DNA from: Georgenia satyanarayanai
GTDB lineage: Bacteria; Actinomycetota; Actinomycetes; Actinomycetales; Actinomycetaceae
Assembly: GCF_023715365.1 (NCBI RefSeq)
Contig: NZ_JAMBNZ010000004.1
Span: 1 to 64,000, forward strand
Direction: 5' to 3'
DNA: 64,000 nt
Position numbers and translations under genes: made by a program. Position 1 is the first letter of the stretch. Each line of letters starts with the position of its first letter. Below, piece after piece: positions 8,537-16,405 of this stretch. The notes under the pieces are model-generated. The model was not told where the DNA came from, made no database searches, and saw only the letters and a list, made by a program, of their open reading frames with translations.

Positions 8537-9346
8537 TCAGGCCACGGAGGCGTGCAGCCGCCGGAGCGCCTGCGCGACGGCGGCCGGGTCCTCGACCGCG
8601 CTCATGTGCCCCGCGCGGGGGACGACGACGAGCTCGGACCCACCACCCAGGGCCCGCGCCATCGCCTCGGCGGCCTCCTGCGTGCTCGTGAGGTCCTCCG
8701 CGCCGCGCAGCACGAGGCCGGGCACCTCGAGGTCCTCGAGCGCGCTCATCCGGGCCGGCCGGGCGGCCATCGCCCGCTGCGCCCACGCGATCCCGGCCGG
8801 CGTCCCCTGCGCCGCCCACCCGCGCACGCGGTCGACGACCTCCGGCCGCTCGGCCCGCGTCGTCTCCCCCAGCACGACGTCGACCATCTCGGCCACTGCG
8901 TCCGCGCCGCTGCGCCCAGCCTCCTCGGCCATCCGCAGCCGATTGGCGCGGGCGTCGGCGCCGTCGGCGTCGGCCCGCGTGTCGAGGAGCCCGACGGCGG
9001 CGAGCAGCCCACGGTGCCGCTCCGCGAGCGCGAGCGTGACGTAGCCGCCCATCGACAGGCCGGCGACGACGGCGCGGTCGGCCCCCTCGCCGCGCAGGGT
9101 CGCGGCGACGGCGTCCGCGTAGGTCTCCAGCGACGGGCCGGGCTGCCGGGAGACCGCCGCGGCGACGTCGTCGGGAGGCGGGGAGGCGCCGAAGCCGGGA
9201 GCGTCGAGGGTGAGGACGGGGACGTCGGGCAGCTGCGCGACGACGTCGTCCCACATGCGCGCGTCCAGCGGGAAGCCGTGGAGCAGGACGAGGGGCAGTC
9301 CGCTCGGCGGCCCGTGGCGGTGCAGGGCGAGAGGTGCGGTGCTCAT
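8537..9346 (-). CDS. alpha/beta hydrolase
   Basis: A 269-residue alpha/beta-hydrolase fold enzyme. The oxyanion loop is LLHGFPLD (about 21-28), the nucleophile elbow is GLSMGG with Ser98, a likely acidic residue lies in RGAEDL and the catalytic His is His247 in RAGHMS. The mature enzyme has no signal peptide, so it is cytoplasmic. The substrate cannot be deduced; the fold includes esterases, lactonases and haloperoxidases. It lies downstream of the sugar ABC operon but is separated from it by a hairpin. Confidence 0.85.
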   Translation of the reverse strand: MSTAPLALHRHGPPSGLPLVLLHGFPLDARMWDDVVAQLPDVPVLTLDAPGFGASPPPDDVAAAVSRQPGPSLETYADAVAATLRGEGADRAVVAGLSMGGYVTLALAERHRGLLAAVGLLDTRADADGADARANRLRMAEEAGRSGADAVAEMVDVVLGETTRAERPEVVDRVRGWAAQGTPAGIAWAQRAMAARPARMSALEDLEVPGLVLRGAEDLTSTQEAAEAMARALGGGSELVVVPRAGHMSAVEDPAAVAQALRRLHASVA

Positions 9347-9369
9347 CCTCCGAGCATGGCATGCGGGTG

Positions 9370-9403
9370 TCCCGGACCGCACGCAGTCACGTGCGGCCCG
9401 GGA
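9370..9403 (-). terminator. hairpin after the sugar ABC operon
   Basis: Arms 9370-9383 and 9390-9403 pair over 14 bases with one mismatch around a 6-base loop, 7 bases after the stop codon of the binding-protein gene. No T-tract is present. Confidence 0.6.
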
Positions 9404-9410
9404 GGACCGG

Positions 9411-10787
9411 TCAGTCGGTGCTGACGTTCTCGTAGGCCCGCATGACGGTCGCCTGCGCGTCGGCGAGCGCCTCCTCGGGCGTCTTGTCCTCGAGCAGCGC
9501 CGCCGTCATCGCGTTGGTCAGCTCGTTGGTGATCTCCTGGCCCACCGGCGAGGCGCCGAAGGACTGCCCGTACTCGACGACCTCGTAGTAGGTCTCGATG
9601 ACCTGGTCGAAGGCGTCGTTGCCGGAGGGCTGCACGTGGGCCTCGCGGATGGCCTGGTCGGCCTCGGGCGAGCCGGTGAACAGCCCGGTGTTGACGCCAC
9701 CCTCCTCCGCGATGGTGGCCGCGCGAGCCTCGCCCGCCGCCGTCCACGCGTCGAGGGAGGTCACCTCGACCATCCACGCGCACGCCCCGTCCGGGTTCTC
9801 CGCCCCGACCGGCACGACGAAGGCCGTCCCGCCGGCGACGGAGAAGTTCTCCCCGTCCGCGTCGCGGAAGGGCACGGCGCCGAGCTCGACCTGGTCGACG
9901 TAGGGCGACAGGACGTTGGGGTACCACTGCGCGTTGATCTGCGCACCGACCTGGTCGGCGACGAACTGGTTCTGCTCGCCGAAGAAGTCGAAGGAGTCCG
10001 CGAAGCTCTTGTAGGGCGCGTAACCGCCCTGGGCATCGATGATCGCCTTGACGTGCTCGATCGCGACGACGTTGGCCGGGTCGTCCAGGGTGGGGGCGCC
10101 GTCCTCGTCGGTGAGGGAGCCGCCCATGCCGAGCACCCACAGCGGGGCCTGGCCGGTGGGCTGCGGGTCGAAGCCGAGCGTGCTCGGGTTGTTCCCGTTC
10201 GCGGCGTACATCGCCTCGACGGCGGGCAGGAGGACGTCGAGGTTCGAGGTGTCGATGGCCTCGTCCTCCACCCCGGCCGCGCTCATGACGTCCCGGTTCA
10301 GCAGCACCGCGGGGGGCTGGTAGAACTGCGGGGTCGCCCACACCTGGTCCTGCCACCGCACGTCGTCGACGACGAAGGGGTACCAGTGCTCGTCGGGCAC
10401 GACCTCGTGGGCCTCGAAGCACTGGTCGAGGGGCTGGATGAGCCCCTGGGCGGCGTAGGTGCCGACGTAGCGGCGGTCCATCTGGACGACGTCGGGCACG
10501 TCCCCGCTGGCGATGCGGGTGGTGAACTTCTGGGCGTCGAAGCCCGTGGGGTCGAGCTGGATGTCGAGCTCGGTGAGGGTCTCCTCGGCGTGGTCTAGAC
10601 GGGCCTGGCCGACGTCGTCGGCGTTGTCGAAGGCCCACGCGTCGATGGCGCCGGTGGCCTCGGCGGAGAAGGAGGCGCTCTCGCCGTCGCCCGAGCCGCC
10701 GCCGTCGTCGGAACCGCCGCAGGCCGCGAGGAGCAGGAGGGCCGGGACCACCCCTGTCGCGACGAGTGTGGAGTGACGCCTGTTCAT
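9411..10787 (-). CDS. ABC sugar transporter extracellular binding lipoprotein
   Basis: A 458-residue solute-binding protein of the carbohydrate uptake 1 type. It has a signal peptide with lipobox LLAAC (Cys23), a Gly/Ser/Asp linker and two mixed lobes typical of MalE-like proteins, including TGFDAQKFTTRIASGDVPDV near residue 85. It should capture a mono- or oligosaccharide outside the membrane and deliver it to the two permeases encoded just upstream. It is the last gene of the operon, 55 bases after the second permease gene. The sugar cannot be read from the sequence. Confidence 0.88.
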   Translation of the reverse strand: MNRRHSTLVATGVVPALLLLAACGGSDDGGGSGDGESASFSAEATGAIDAWAFDNADDVGQARLDHAEETLTELDIQLDPTGFDAQKFTTRIASGDVPDVVQMDRRYVGTYAAQGLIQPLDQCFEAHEVVPDEHWYPFVVDDVRWQDQVWATPQFYQPPAVLLNRDVMSAAGVEDEAIDTSNLDVLLPAVEAMYAANGNNPSTLGFDPQPTGQAPLWVLGMGGSLTDEDGAPTLDDPANVVAIEHVKAIIDAQGGYAPYKSFADSFDFFGEQNQFVADQVGAQINAQWYPNVLSPYVDQVELGAVPFRDADGENFSVAGGTAFVVPVGAENPDGACAWMVEVTSLDAWTAAGEARAATIAEEGGVNTGLFTGSPEADQAIREAHVQPSGNDAFDQVIETYYEVVEYGQSFGASPVGQEITNELTNAMTAALLEDKTPEEALADAQATVMRAYENVSTD

Positions 10788-10842
10788 GTCGTTCCCTTTC
10801 TCACGGTGGAGGGTGGACGGCGGGGCTCCTGGGGAGACCGCC

Positions 10843-11790
10843 TCACCCCTTGCGGCCGGTGGTCGCGATGCCCTCGATGAAGTACCGCTGCCCGAAGGCG
10901 AACAGGACGAGCATCGGCAGGGTGACGAGGAGCGAGGCGACCATGACGTACTGGTAGTCGCCATGGCCGCCCGCCGTCGGGCTGTAGCGGGTCATCGCGT
11001 AGGCGATGCCGAGGGGCGCGGTGAAGTCCTCGACGCCGCCGGCGTTGAGGTAGATGAGCGCCGCCTGGAGGTTGTTCCAGCTGGCCTGGAACTCGAAGAG
11101 GAAGACGATGATGAACGAGGGGACCGACAGCGGCATGACGATCCGCCAGAAGATCCGCCAGTAGTTGGCCCCGTCCATCCGCGCCGCCTCGAAGAGCTCG
11201 CGCGGCAGGCCGAGGAGGAACTGGCGCTGGAGGAAGATGTAGAACGCCGAGCCGAAGAGGTTGAAGGCCCACAGCGGGGCCCACGTGCCCAGCAGGCCGA
11301 TCTCCTTCCAGATGAGGTAGGTCGGCACCATCGTCACGGCGCCGGGCAGCATCATCGTGCCGAGCACGAGCCCGAAGAGGGCGTTGCGCCCCGGGAAGCG
11401 GAAGTGCGCGAAGCCGAAGGCGACCATCGTGCTCGAGACCGCCACGGTGGAGGCGGCGAGGAGCGCGATCGCGAGGCTGTTGAACAGCCAGCTCGTCAGC
11501 GGGAGCTGCTCCCAGACGTCGGCGTAGTTCGACCACACGAAGGTCTCGGGGATGAGCTTGTTGTCGAAGACCTGCCCGCGCGGCTTGAGGCTGGCGGCCA
11601 GCAGCCACGCGAAGGGGTACATGAAGACGAGGGTGAAGAGGATGACGAGCACCCACAGCACGACCTTGCCGGGCGTGAACCGGAACGGGGGCCTGCGCCG
11701 TCGTCGGGTGCCGTAGCGCTCGGTGCCGGCCGCCTCGTCGGCGATGCGGTCGGTGGCGACGACCGCCTCGGGTGAGTTGAGAGCCGACAT
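10843..11790 (-). CDS. ABC sugar permease, MalG type
   Basis: A 315-residue inner-membrane permease with six predicted membrane segments after a basic cytoplasmic N-terminus. The EAA loop that docks the ATPase is visible as ELFEAARMDGANYWRIFW, near residue 205. It pairs with the MalF-type permease. The start codon overlaps the stop of the upstream permease in a TGATG arrangement. Confidence 0.9.
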   Translation of the reverse strand: MSALNSPEAVVATDRIADEAAGTERYGTRRRRRPPFRFTPGKVVLWVLVILFTLVFMYPFAWLLAASLKPRGQVFDNKLIPETFVWSNYADVWEQLPLTSWLFNSLAIALLAASTVAVSSTMVAFGFAHFRFPGRNALFGLVLGTMMLPGAVTMVPTYLIWKEIGLLGTWAPLWAFNLFGSAFYIFLQRQFLLGLPRELFEAARMDGANYWRIFWRIVMPLSVPSFIIVFLFEFQASWNNLQAALIYLNAGGVEDFTAPLGIAYAMTRYSPTAGGHGDYQYVMVASLLVTLPMLVLFAFGQRYFIEGIATTGRKG

Positions 11791-12761
11791 CAGCGCTGCC
11801 CCTCGTAGAAGACGAGCCGGTTGCCGACGCGCACCTGGATGACCGTGACGATCATGATGATGACAAACATCAGCCAGGCCATCGCCGAGGCGAAGCCGAA
11901 GTTGAACTGCCGGAAGGCCTGCTGGAAGAGGTACACGGCGTAGAAGAGCGAGGCCTCCGGGGCGGCGTTGTTCTGGTCGCGCCAGAACAGGAGGTACGCC
12001 TGGTCGAAGGTCTGGAACGCGGCGATGCTCAGGACGATGACGTTGAAGAACAGCGCCGGGGAGATCATCGGGAGGGTGATCCAGAAGAACTGGCGCACCG
12101 GCCCGGCGCCGTCGATCGAGGAGACCTCGTAGAGCTCCTGGGGCACGTTCTTGAGGGCGGCGAGGAAGATGACCATCGTGCCGCTCACCGCCCACAGCGA
12201 CATGAGGACGATCGAGGGCTTGACCCAGTCCGGGTCGACGAGCCACTGCGGGCCGTCGATGCCGATCGCGGCGAGGCCCTGGTTGATGGCGCCGGTGTTG
12301 CCGTTGAGCAGGAGGAAGAAGACGGCGGCGGTCGCGACGGCCGGGGTCATCTTCGGCAGGTAGTAGATCGTGCGGAAGACGCCGCTGCCCCGCCCCAGCC
12401 TGGACAGCAGGAGGGCCAGCGTGAGGGCGAAGACGATCTCGAGCGGGACGAGCATGATCGCGTAGAAGAGCGTGTTCGCCAGCGAGGTCGCCACCCGGGG
12501 GTCCTCGATGAGGTTCTCGAAGTTGCGGGTGCCCACGGGGCGCATCGCCCCGGTGGCGAGGTTGTAGTCGCTGAAGGCGATGAACAGGCTCCACACCATG
12601 GCGCCCGCGGTGAAGATGAGGAAGCCGACGATCCACGGGGAGATGAAGAGGAGACCGGTAAGGGCCTCGCGGCGGTTGTAGCGCACGTTGCGCCGGCTCT
12701 TGCGCGTTCGACCGGCAGCGGACGGCGAGCCTCCCGCGCCCAGCGTGACGGACTCAGCCAC
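11790..12761 (-). CDS. ABC sugar permease, MalF type
   Basis: A 323-residue permease with six to seven membrane segments and the EAA loop ELYEVSSIDGAGPVRQFFW near residue 200. It is the promoter-proximal gene of the three-gene importer operon. No ATPase gene is nearby, so the importer probably borrows a shared MsiK-type ATPase, as many actinobacterial sugar importers do. The start is uncertain: I use the GTG at 12761 because homologues begin shortly before the RRNVRYNRREALTG segment and nothing further upstream looks coding. Confidence 0.85.
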   Translation of the reverse strand: MAESVTLGAGGSPSAAGRTRKSRRNVRYNRREALTGLLFISPWIVGFLIFTAGAMVWSLFIAFSDYNLATGAMRPVGTRNFENLIEDPRVATSLANTLFYAIMLVPLEIVFALTLALLLSRLGRGSGVFRTIYYLPKMTPAVATAAVFFLLLNGNTGAINQGLAAIGIDGPQWLVDPDWVKPSIVLMSLWAVSGTMVIFLAALKNVPQELYEVSSIDGAGPVRQFFWITLPMISPALFFNVIVLSIAAFQTFDQAYLLFWRDQNNAAPEASLFYAVYLFQQAFRQFNFGFASAMAWLMFVIIMIVTVIQVRVGNRLVFYEGQR

Positions 12762-12883
12762 CGGAGGGTCCGCTCGTGCTCGTGCCGTCGTGCGGCGCCA
12801 TCCGTCGTCCCTTCGCCCAATCGTCCCGGCACCCTTGCCAGATCGCGACACTATCGGCGCACCACGGCTCCGGCAACAGGTGG

Positions 12884-12895
12884 AGAAGCGCTTCT
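12884..12895. promoter_or_regulatory. LacI-type operator candidate 1
   Basis: AGAAGCGCTTCT is a perfect 12-base palindrome with the central AGCGCT core typical of LacI-family sugar repressors. It lies 123 bases upstream of the permease operon start. No LacI gene is in this window. Confidence 0.5.
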
Positions 12896-12960
12896 TCGCG
12901 GGCCGGTCACCGGGCGGCGGCGTGGGAGCCAGCCCGGGCCCGATGTCAGTGGCACGTCGT

Positions 12961-12977
12961 ACGCTTTGTACAAGCGT
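12961..12977. promoter_or_regulatory. inverted repeat, possible second sugar-operon operator
   Basis: ACGCTT and AAGCGT form a perfect 6-base inverted repeat separated by TGTAC. The half-sites resemble those of the palindrome 70 bases away. It is 23 bases before the DUF222/HNH start, so it could instead act on that gene. Confidence 0.35.
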
Positions 12978-12999
12978 TCGACCAGGGGAGGTGCCGGTC

Positions 13000-14535
13000 A
13001 TGACCACGACGACGACGTCGCCCACCGGCCCTGCCCCGCTCGCCCGGCAGGCGCGCGCCGGGGTGGCGGCCCTCCTCTCGGGCGCTCCCGGGACGGGCGC
13101 CGGTGGGTGGCCAGGAGAGGACCTCGAGGCGGTCGTGGCCGAGCTCGACGCGGCGATCCAGGAGCTCACCGTCTACCGGGGCCAGGTCCTCCTCGCCCAC
13201 AGGAAGGACGGTCGCTGGGGCTCGGTGCAGGACCGGGACTTCGCCGACTACCGCTCGCGCTCGACCGGCATCGGCCGCGGCGCGGCGCTCGGGGACCTCC
13301 GGCTCGCCGAGGGGCTCGAGGCCATGCCCGCGGTCGCCGAGGCGGTGGAGCGGGGCGAGGTGACCCTGGAGCACGCCAGGGCGCTCACCCGCCTCCGCGA
13401 GAAGGCGTCCCCCGAGGTGCAGGACGCGCTGGCCGGCGGCGGCCTGGACACCCTCCTCGAGCGGGCGACGAGCCGCGGCCTCACGGCGCCCGAGCTGGGC
13501 AAGGAGGCCAAGGCCTGGGCCGCCCGGGTGGACGCCGCGGCCGCACAGGCCGAGTTCGAGGCCGTCCGCCGTCGCCGGTCCCTCACCATGCGCCAGCACG
13601 CCGGCGGGGTGGCCGGGGAGTTCTTCCTCGACCCCGTCGCCGGTGACGAGCTCCGCATCGCGCTGGAGGCCGTTACCGGCCGGCCCACAGCCGACGACGA
13701 ACGCACCCGTGAGCAGCGGATGGCCGACGCCCTGTCCACCATGGCGAGCCGGACCCTGCAGGTGGGCTCGGACCTCAACGGTGCGCAGGTGCGGCCACAC
13801 CTGGCCGTGCTCGTCCCGGAGGCGACGTGGGTCGGCATCCTGGCGCGGCGGCGCACGTTCGCGACCTGTCCCGACGGGCCACGTCCACCCTGGCCGGACG
13901 TGCCGCCGGGGCAGCTCGAGGACGGCACGGTCGTGCCCCTCGGCGAGCTGGAGCGGCTCATGTGCGACAGCGAGATGACCCGCATGGTCATGGACGCCGC
14001 GGGGGTGCCCCTGGACGTCGGCCGGACCCAGCGCACCTACACCAAGGAGCTCCGGCGGGCGATCACCACCCGCGACCGCCACTGCAGGTGGCCTGGCTGC
14101 CGGCGGCGCGCGTCCTGGTCCGAGGTCCACCACATCACCTGGTTCTCCCGGGGCGGGCGCACGAGCCTCGCCGAGGGCATCACGCTCTGCAGCTACCACC
14201 ACCACCGGGTCCACGAGCTCGACGTCGTCATCACGACGCTCCCGGACGGTTTCGACTTCCACCACCGCGACGGCCGCCACATCGGCACCTCCGCCAGAGG
14301 GGACCCTGGGCCGCTCCTGCCCGACGCACCCGGTGTCACGATCTCGCCGGCTGCTCCACAGGCAGCTGGGGTGACCGCCGGTCCACCGGGAGGACGGTCC
14401 GCCGACGTGAGGATCACGTCACCCACGGCGGCCAAGGGTGGTGGAGCCGTGGCCACGATCCGCGGGGCGCCGCCGCCGCGTCCCCTCTCCCCCGCCGTGG
14501 CCCAGCCCCTGTGGGACGCGTACCTGCCACGTTGA
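13000..14535 (+). CDS. DUF222 / HNH endonuclease domain protein
   Basis: A 511-residue member of the actinobacterial DUF222 (13E12 repeat) family. An N-terminal helical DUF222 region (about 20-270) is followed by an HNH nuclease module at about 355-405. The module has a zinc-knuckle-like CRWPGC, the catalytic EVHHITWFSRGG and LCSYHHHRVHE. The C-terminal 100 residues are low complexity. These proteins occur in many copies per genome; some are thought to be mobile or selfish endonucleases, but no activity is established for most. The ATG at 13000 has an AGGGGAGG ribosome site. The long upstream extension of the frame is antisense to the permease gene. Confidence 0.85.
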   Translation: MTTTTTSPTGPAPLARQARAGVAALLSGAPGTGAGGWPGEDLEAVVAELDAAIQELTVYRGQVLLAHRKDGRWGSVQDRDFADYRSRSTGIGRGAALGDLRLAEGLEAMPAVAEAVERGEVTLEHARALTRLREKASPEVQDALAGGGLDTLLERATSRGLTAPELGKEAKAWAARVDAAAAQAEFEAVRRRRSLTMRQHAGGVAGEFFLDPVAGDELRIALEAVTGRPTADDERTREQRMADALSTMASRTLQVGSDLNGAQVRPHLAVLVPEATWVGILARRRTFATCPDGPRPPWPDVPPGQLEDGTVVPLGELERLMCDSEMTRMVMDAAGVPLDVGRTQRTYTKELRRAITTRDRHCRWPGCRRRASWSEVHHITWFSRGGRTSLAEGITLCSYHHHRVHELDVVITTLPDGFDFHHRDGRHIGTSARGDPGPLLPDAPGVTISPAAPQAAGVTAGPPGGRSADVRITSPTAAKGGGAVATIRGAPPPRPLSPAVAQPLWDAYLPR

Positions 14536-14540
14536 GCACT

Positions 14541-14556
14541 TGAGCCTGTGGGCTCA
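14541..14556 (+). terminator. short hairpin after the HNH gene
   Basis: TGAGCC and GGCTCA pair across a TGTG loop, 5 bases after the stop codon. It is only a 6-base stem, so a terminator role is tentative. Confidence 0.35.
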
Positions 14557-14579
14557 GCCGCAGCGCCAGCGGGCAGGGT

Positions 14580-14632
14580 GTGCCGGCGGGTGGCGTACGC
14601 CTCAGCGGCGGCACCAGCAACGGGGTGTGCGA
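14580..14632. repeat. degenerate copy 1 of a direct repeat
   Basis: About 50 bases here closely match 14671-14721, with scattered substitutions and small indels. The second copy spans the 3' end of the 94-residue Cys-rich gene, so this first copy looks like a decayed duplicate of that gene end. Confidence 0.5.
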
Positions 14633-14670
14633 GCGGCTGGCGCGCCTCGGCCCGTCGTCAAGAATGCGGC

Positions 14671-14721
14671 GTGCCGGCGGGCGGCGCGCCTCAGCGGCGG
14701 GCCCAGCAGGCGGTGTGCCAG
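14671..14721. repeat. copy 2 of the direct repeat, overlapping a gene end
   Basis: This is the partner of 14580-14632. It covers the last codons and stop of the gene at 14691-14975 and about 20 bases beyond it. Confidence 0.5.
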
Positions 14722-14975
14722 TGGCGGCGCTCCTCCAGCCCTGGTCCGAGGAGCGCCTCGGTGGGCCACGCGACGACGTGGCCGGTCCCGGGCGGGATGA
14801 GCTGCTGGCACCCGGGGCAGCGGTAGGACTTCTCCCCGCCGCGCACGGTGCGCACCGTGTACGTCTCCCCCTGCGGGCCCGTCTCGCTGCGGACGACGCC
14901 GCCGAGACGGTCGGGGTCCAGCGGGACGTGGGCGTCCCCGTAGGGGCGCTTGCGTCCCCGGCGCGCGCGGGCCAT
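14691..14975 (-). CDS. small Cys-rich, zinc-ribbon-like protein
   Basis: A 94-residue basic protein with RCPGCQQLIPPGTGH near residue 52 and a C-terminal HWHTACW. The CxxC and the later His and Cys could bind one zinc ion. Similar short actinobacterial proteins are sometimes annotated as ATP/GTP-binding, but no P-loop is visible here. The ATG overlaps the TGA of the GH1 gene (TGATG), so it is co-translated with glycosidase and NagA genes, though no functional link is known. Confidence 0.7.
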   Translation of the reverse strand: MARARRGRKRPYGDAHVPLDPDRLGGVVRSETGPQGETYTVRTVRGGEKSYRCPGCQQLIPPGTGHVVAWPTEALLGPGLEERRHWHTACWARR

Positions 14976-16405
14976 CAGCCCTCCAGCGGCGGCAGCGCCG
15001 CGGCCTCCTCCACGCCGGGCAGTCGCCCGGAGCGGATGAGCTCGCGGTACCACAGCGCCGAGTCCTTGGGGGTGCGCTGCTGGGAGTCGAGGTCGACGTG
15101 GACGATGCCGAAGCGCTTGGAGTAGCCGTAGGCCCACTCGAAGTTGTCGACGAAGGACCACGCGAGGTAGCCGCGCAGGTCCACGCCTGCCTCCCGGGCC
15201 CGCAGGGCGGCAGCGATGTGGGAGTGGAGGTAGGCCACGCGCGCGGTGTCGTGGACGCGGCCGTCCACCGGCACGTCGCCGTCAAAGGCGGCGCCGTTCT
15301 CGGTGACCATGAGCGGCTGGTCGGGGTAGGCGTTGTCGAGGGCGAGGAGGAGCTCCTCCAGGGCCTCGGGGCGGATGTTCCAGCCCATCGCCGTGTGCGG
15401 CGGGTCGACGGGGAGGAACTCGACGTCCTCTTCCGTGCCCACCCACGGCGAGGCGTTCGCTGCGCCGTGCCCGTCGGCGCGCGGGGCGGCGCCCGCACCG
15501 ACGTGCCGGCGCACGAGCTGGGTCGAGTAGTAGTTGAGGCCCAGGACGTCCAGCCGCTGGCGCGTGATGGTGAGGTCGCCGGGCTGGACGAAGGACCAGT
15601 CGGTGAGGTGCGCGGTGTCACGCAGCAGCCGCGTGGGGTAGCTGCCGTCCATGACCGGGCCGAGGAAGACGTGGTTGCCGACGGCGTCGACCTGCGCGAC
15701 GGCCTCGAGGTCCGGCCCGGACTCCGGGTCGGCGGGGTGGGTGACGTGGAGGTTGAGGGAGATCGAGACGGGGGTGTCCTCCCCGAGCTCCTCGCGAATG
15801 GCGACCGTCGCCAGACCGTGGGCGAGGTTGAGGTGGTGCGCCGCGGCGAGGGCGGCGGCCGGCTCGGTGCGCCCCGGGGCGTGGACGCCGGAGGCGTAGC
15901 CCAGGAAGGCGGTGCACCACGGCTCGTTGAGGGTGGTCCACAGCGCGACGCGGTCACCCAGCTCACGCGCCATGAGACGGGCGTACTCCGCGAAGGCGTA
16001 GGCGGTGTCACGGCTCGGCCAGCCGCCGGCGTCCTCCAGCTCCTGCGGCAGGTCCCAGTGGTACAGCGTGACGACGGGCGCGATACCGCGGGCGCGCAGC
16101 TCGTCGAGGAGCGCGCGGTAGAAGGCCACCCCCTCAGGGTTCAGGGGGCCGCGGCCGCCGGGCTGGACCCGCGGCCACGAGATCGACAGGCGGTAGGCCT
16201 GCACCCCGAGCCGGGACATGAGCGCGACGTCCTCGCGCCAGCGGCGGTAGTGGTCGACGGCGACGTCGCCCGTGTCACCACCCTGCACCCGCCCGGGCGT
16301 GTGGGAGAACGTGTCCCAGATCGACGGTCCGCGCCCATCCTCCCGGGCCGCGCCCTCGACCTGGTAGGCGGCCGTGGCCACGCCCCAGCGGAAGTCCTCC
16401 CACAT
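14975..16405 (-). CDS. family 1 glycoside hydrolase (beta-glucosidase type)
   Basis: A 476-residue GH1 enzyme of standard length. The N-terminal signature FRWGVATAAYQVEGA is present. The acid/base residue is Glu161 in TLNEPW and the nucleophile is Glu369 in VTENGA. It has no signal peptide, so it should hydrolyse imported beta-glycosides inside the cell. It is coupled by TGATG overlaps both to nagA upstream and to the small Cys-rich gene downstream. The exact substrate (cellobiose-like, beta-galactoside or other) cannot be told. Confidence 0.92.
   Translation of the reverse strand: MWEDFRWGVATAAYQVEGAAREDGRGPSIWDTFSHTPGRVQGGDTGDVAVDHYRRWREDVALMSRLGVQAYRLSISWPRVQPGGRGPLNPEGVAFYRALLDELRARGIAPVVTLYHWDLPQELEDAGGWPSRDTAYAFAEYARLMARELGDRVALWTTLNEPWCTAFLGYASGVHAPGRTEPAAALAAAHHLNLAHGLATVAIREELGEDTPVSISLNLHVTHPADPESGPDLEAVAQVDAVGNHVFLGPVMDGSYPTRLLRDTAHLTDWSFVQPGDLTITRQRLDVLGLNYYSTQLVRRHVGAGAAPRADGHGAANASPWVGTEEDVEFLPVDPPHTAMGWNIRPEALEELLLALDNAYPDQPLMVTENGAAFDGDVPVDGRVHDTARVAYLHSHIAAALRAREAGVDLRGYLAWSFVDNFEWAYGYSKRFGIVHVDLDSQQRTPKDSALWYRELIRSGRLPGVEEAAALPPLEG

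Noticed and set aside
6486-9362. 958-residue minus-strand open frame
   Set aside because: It runs across the YihY-like and hydrolase genes with Arg/Gly/Ala-rich shadow sequence and no domain.
13000-14535. HNH protein as part of a mobile element
   Set aside because: No terminal repeats, recombinase or target duplication are seen. DUF222/HNH proteins are common as single chromosomal genes in Actinobacteria.
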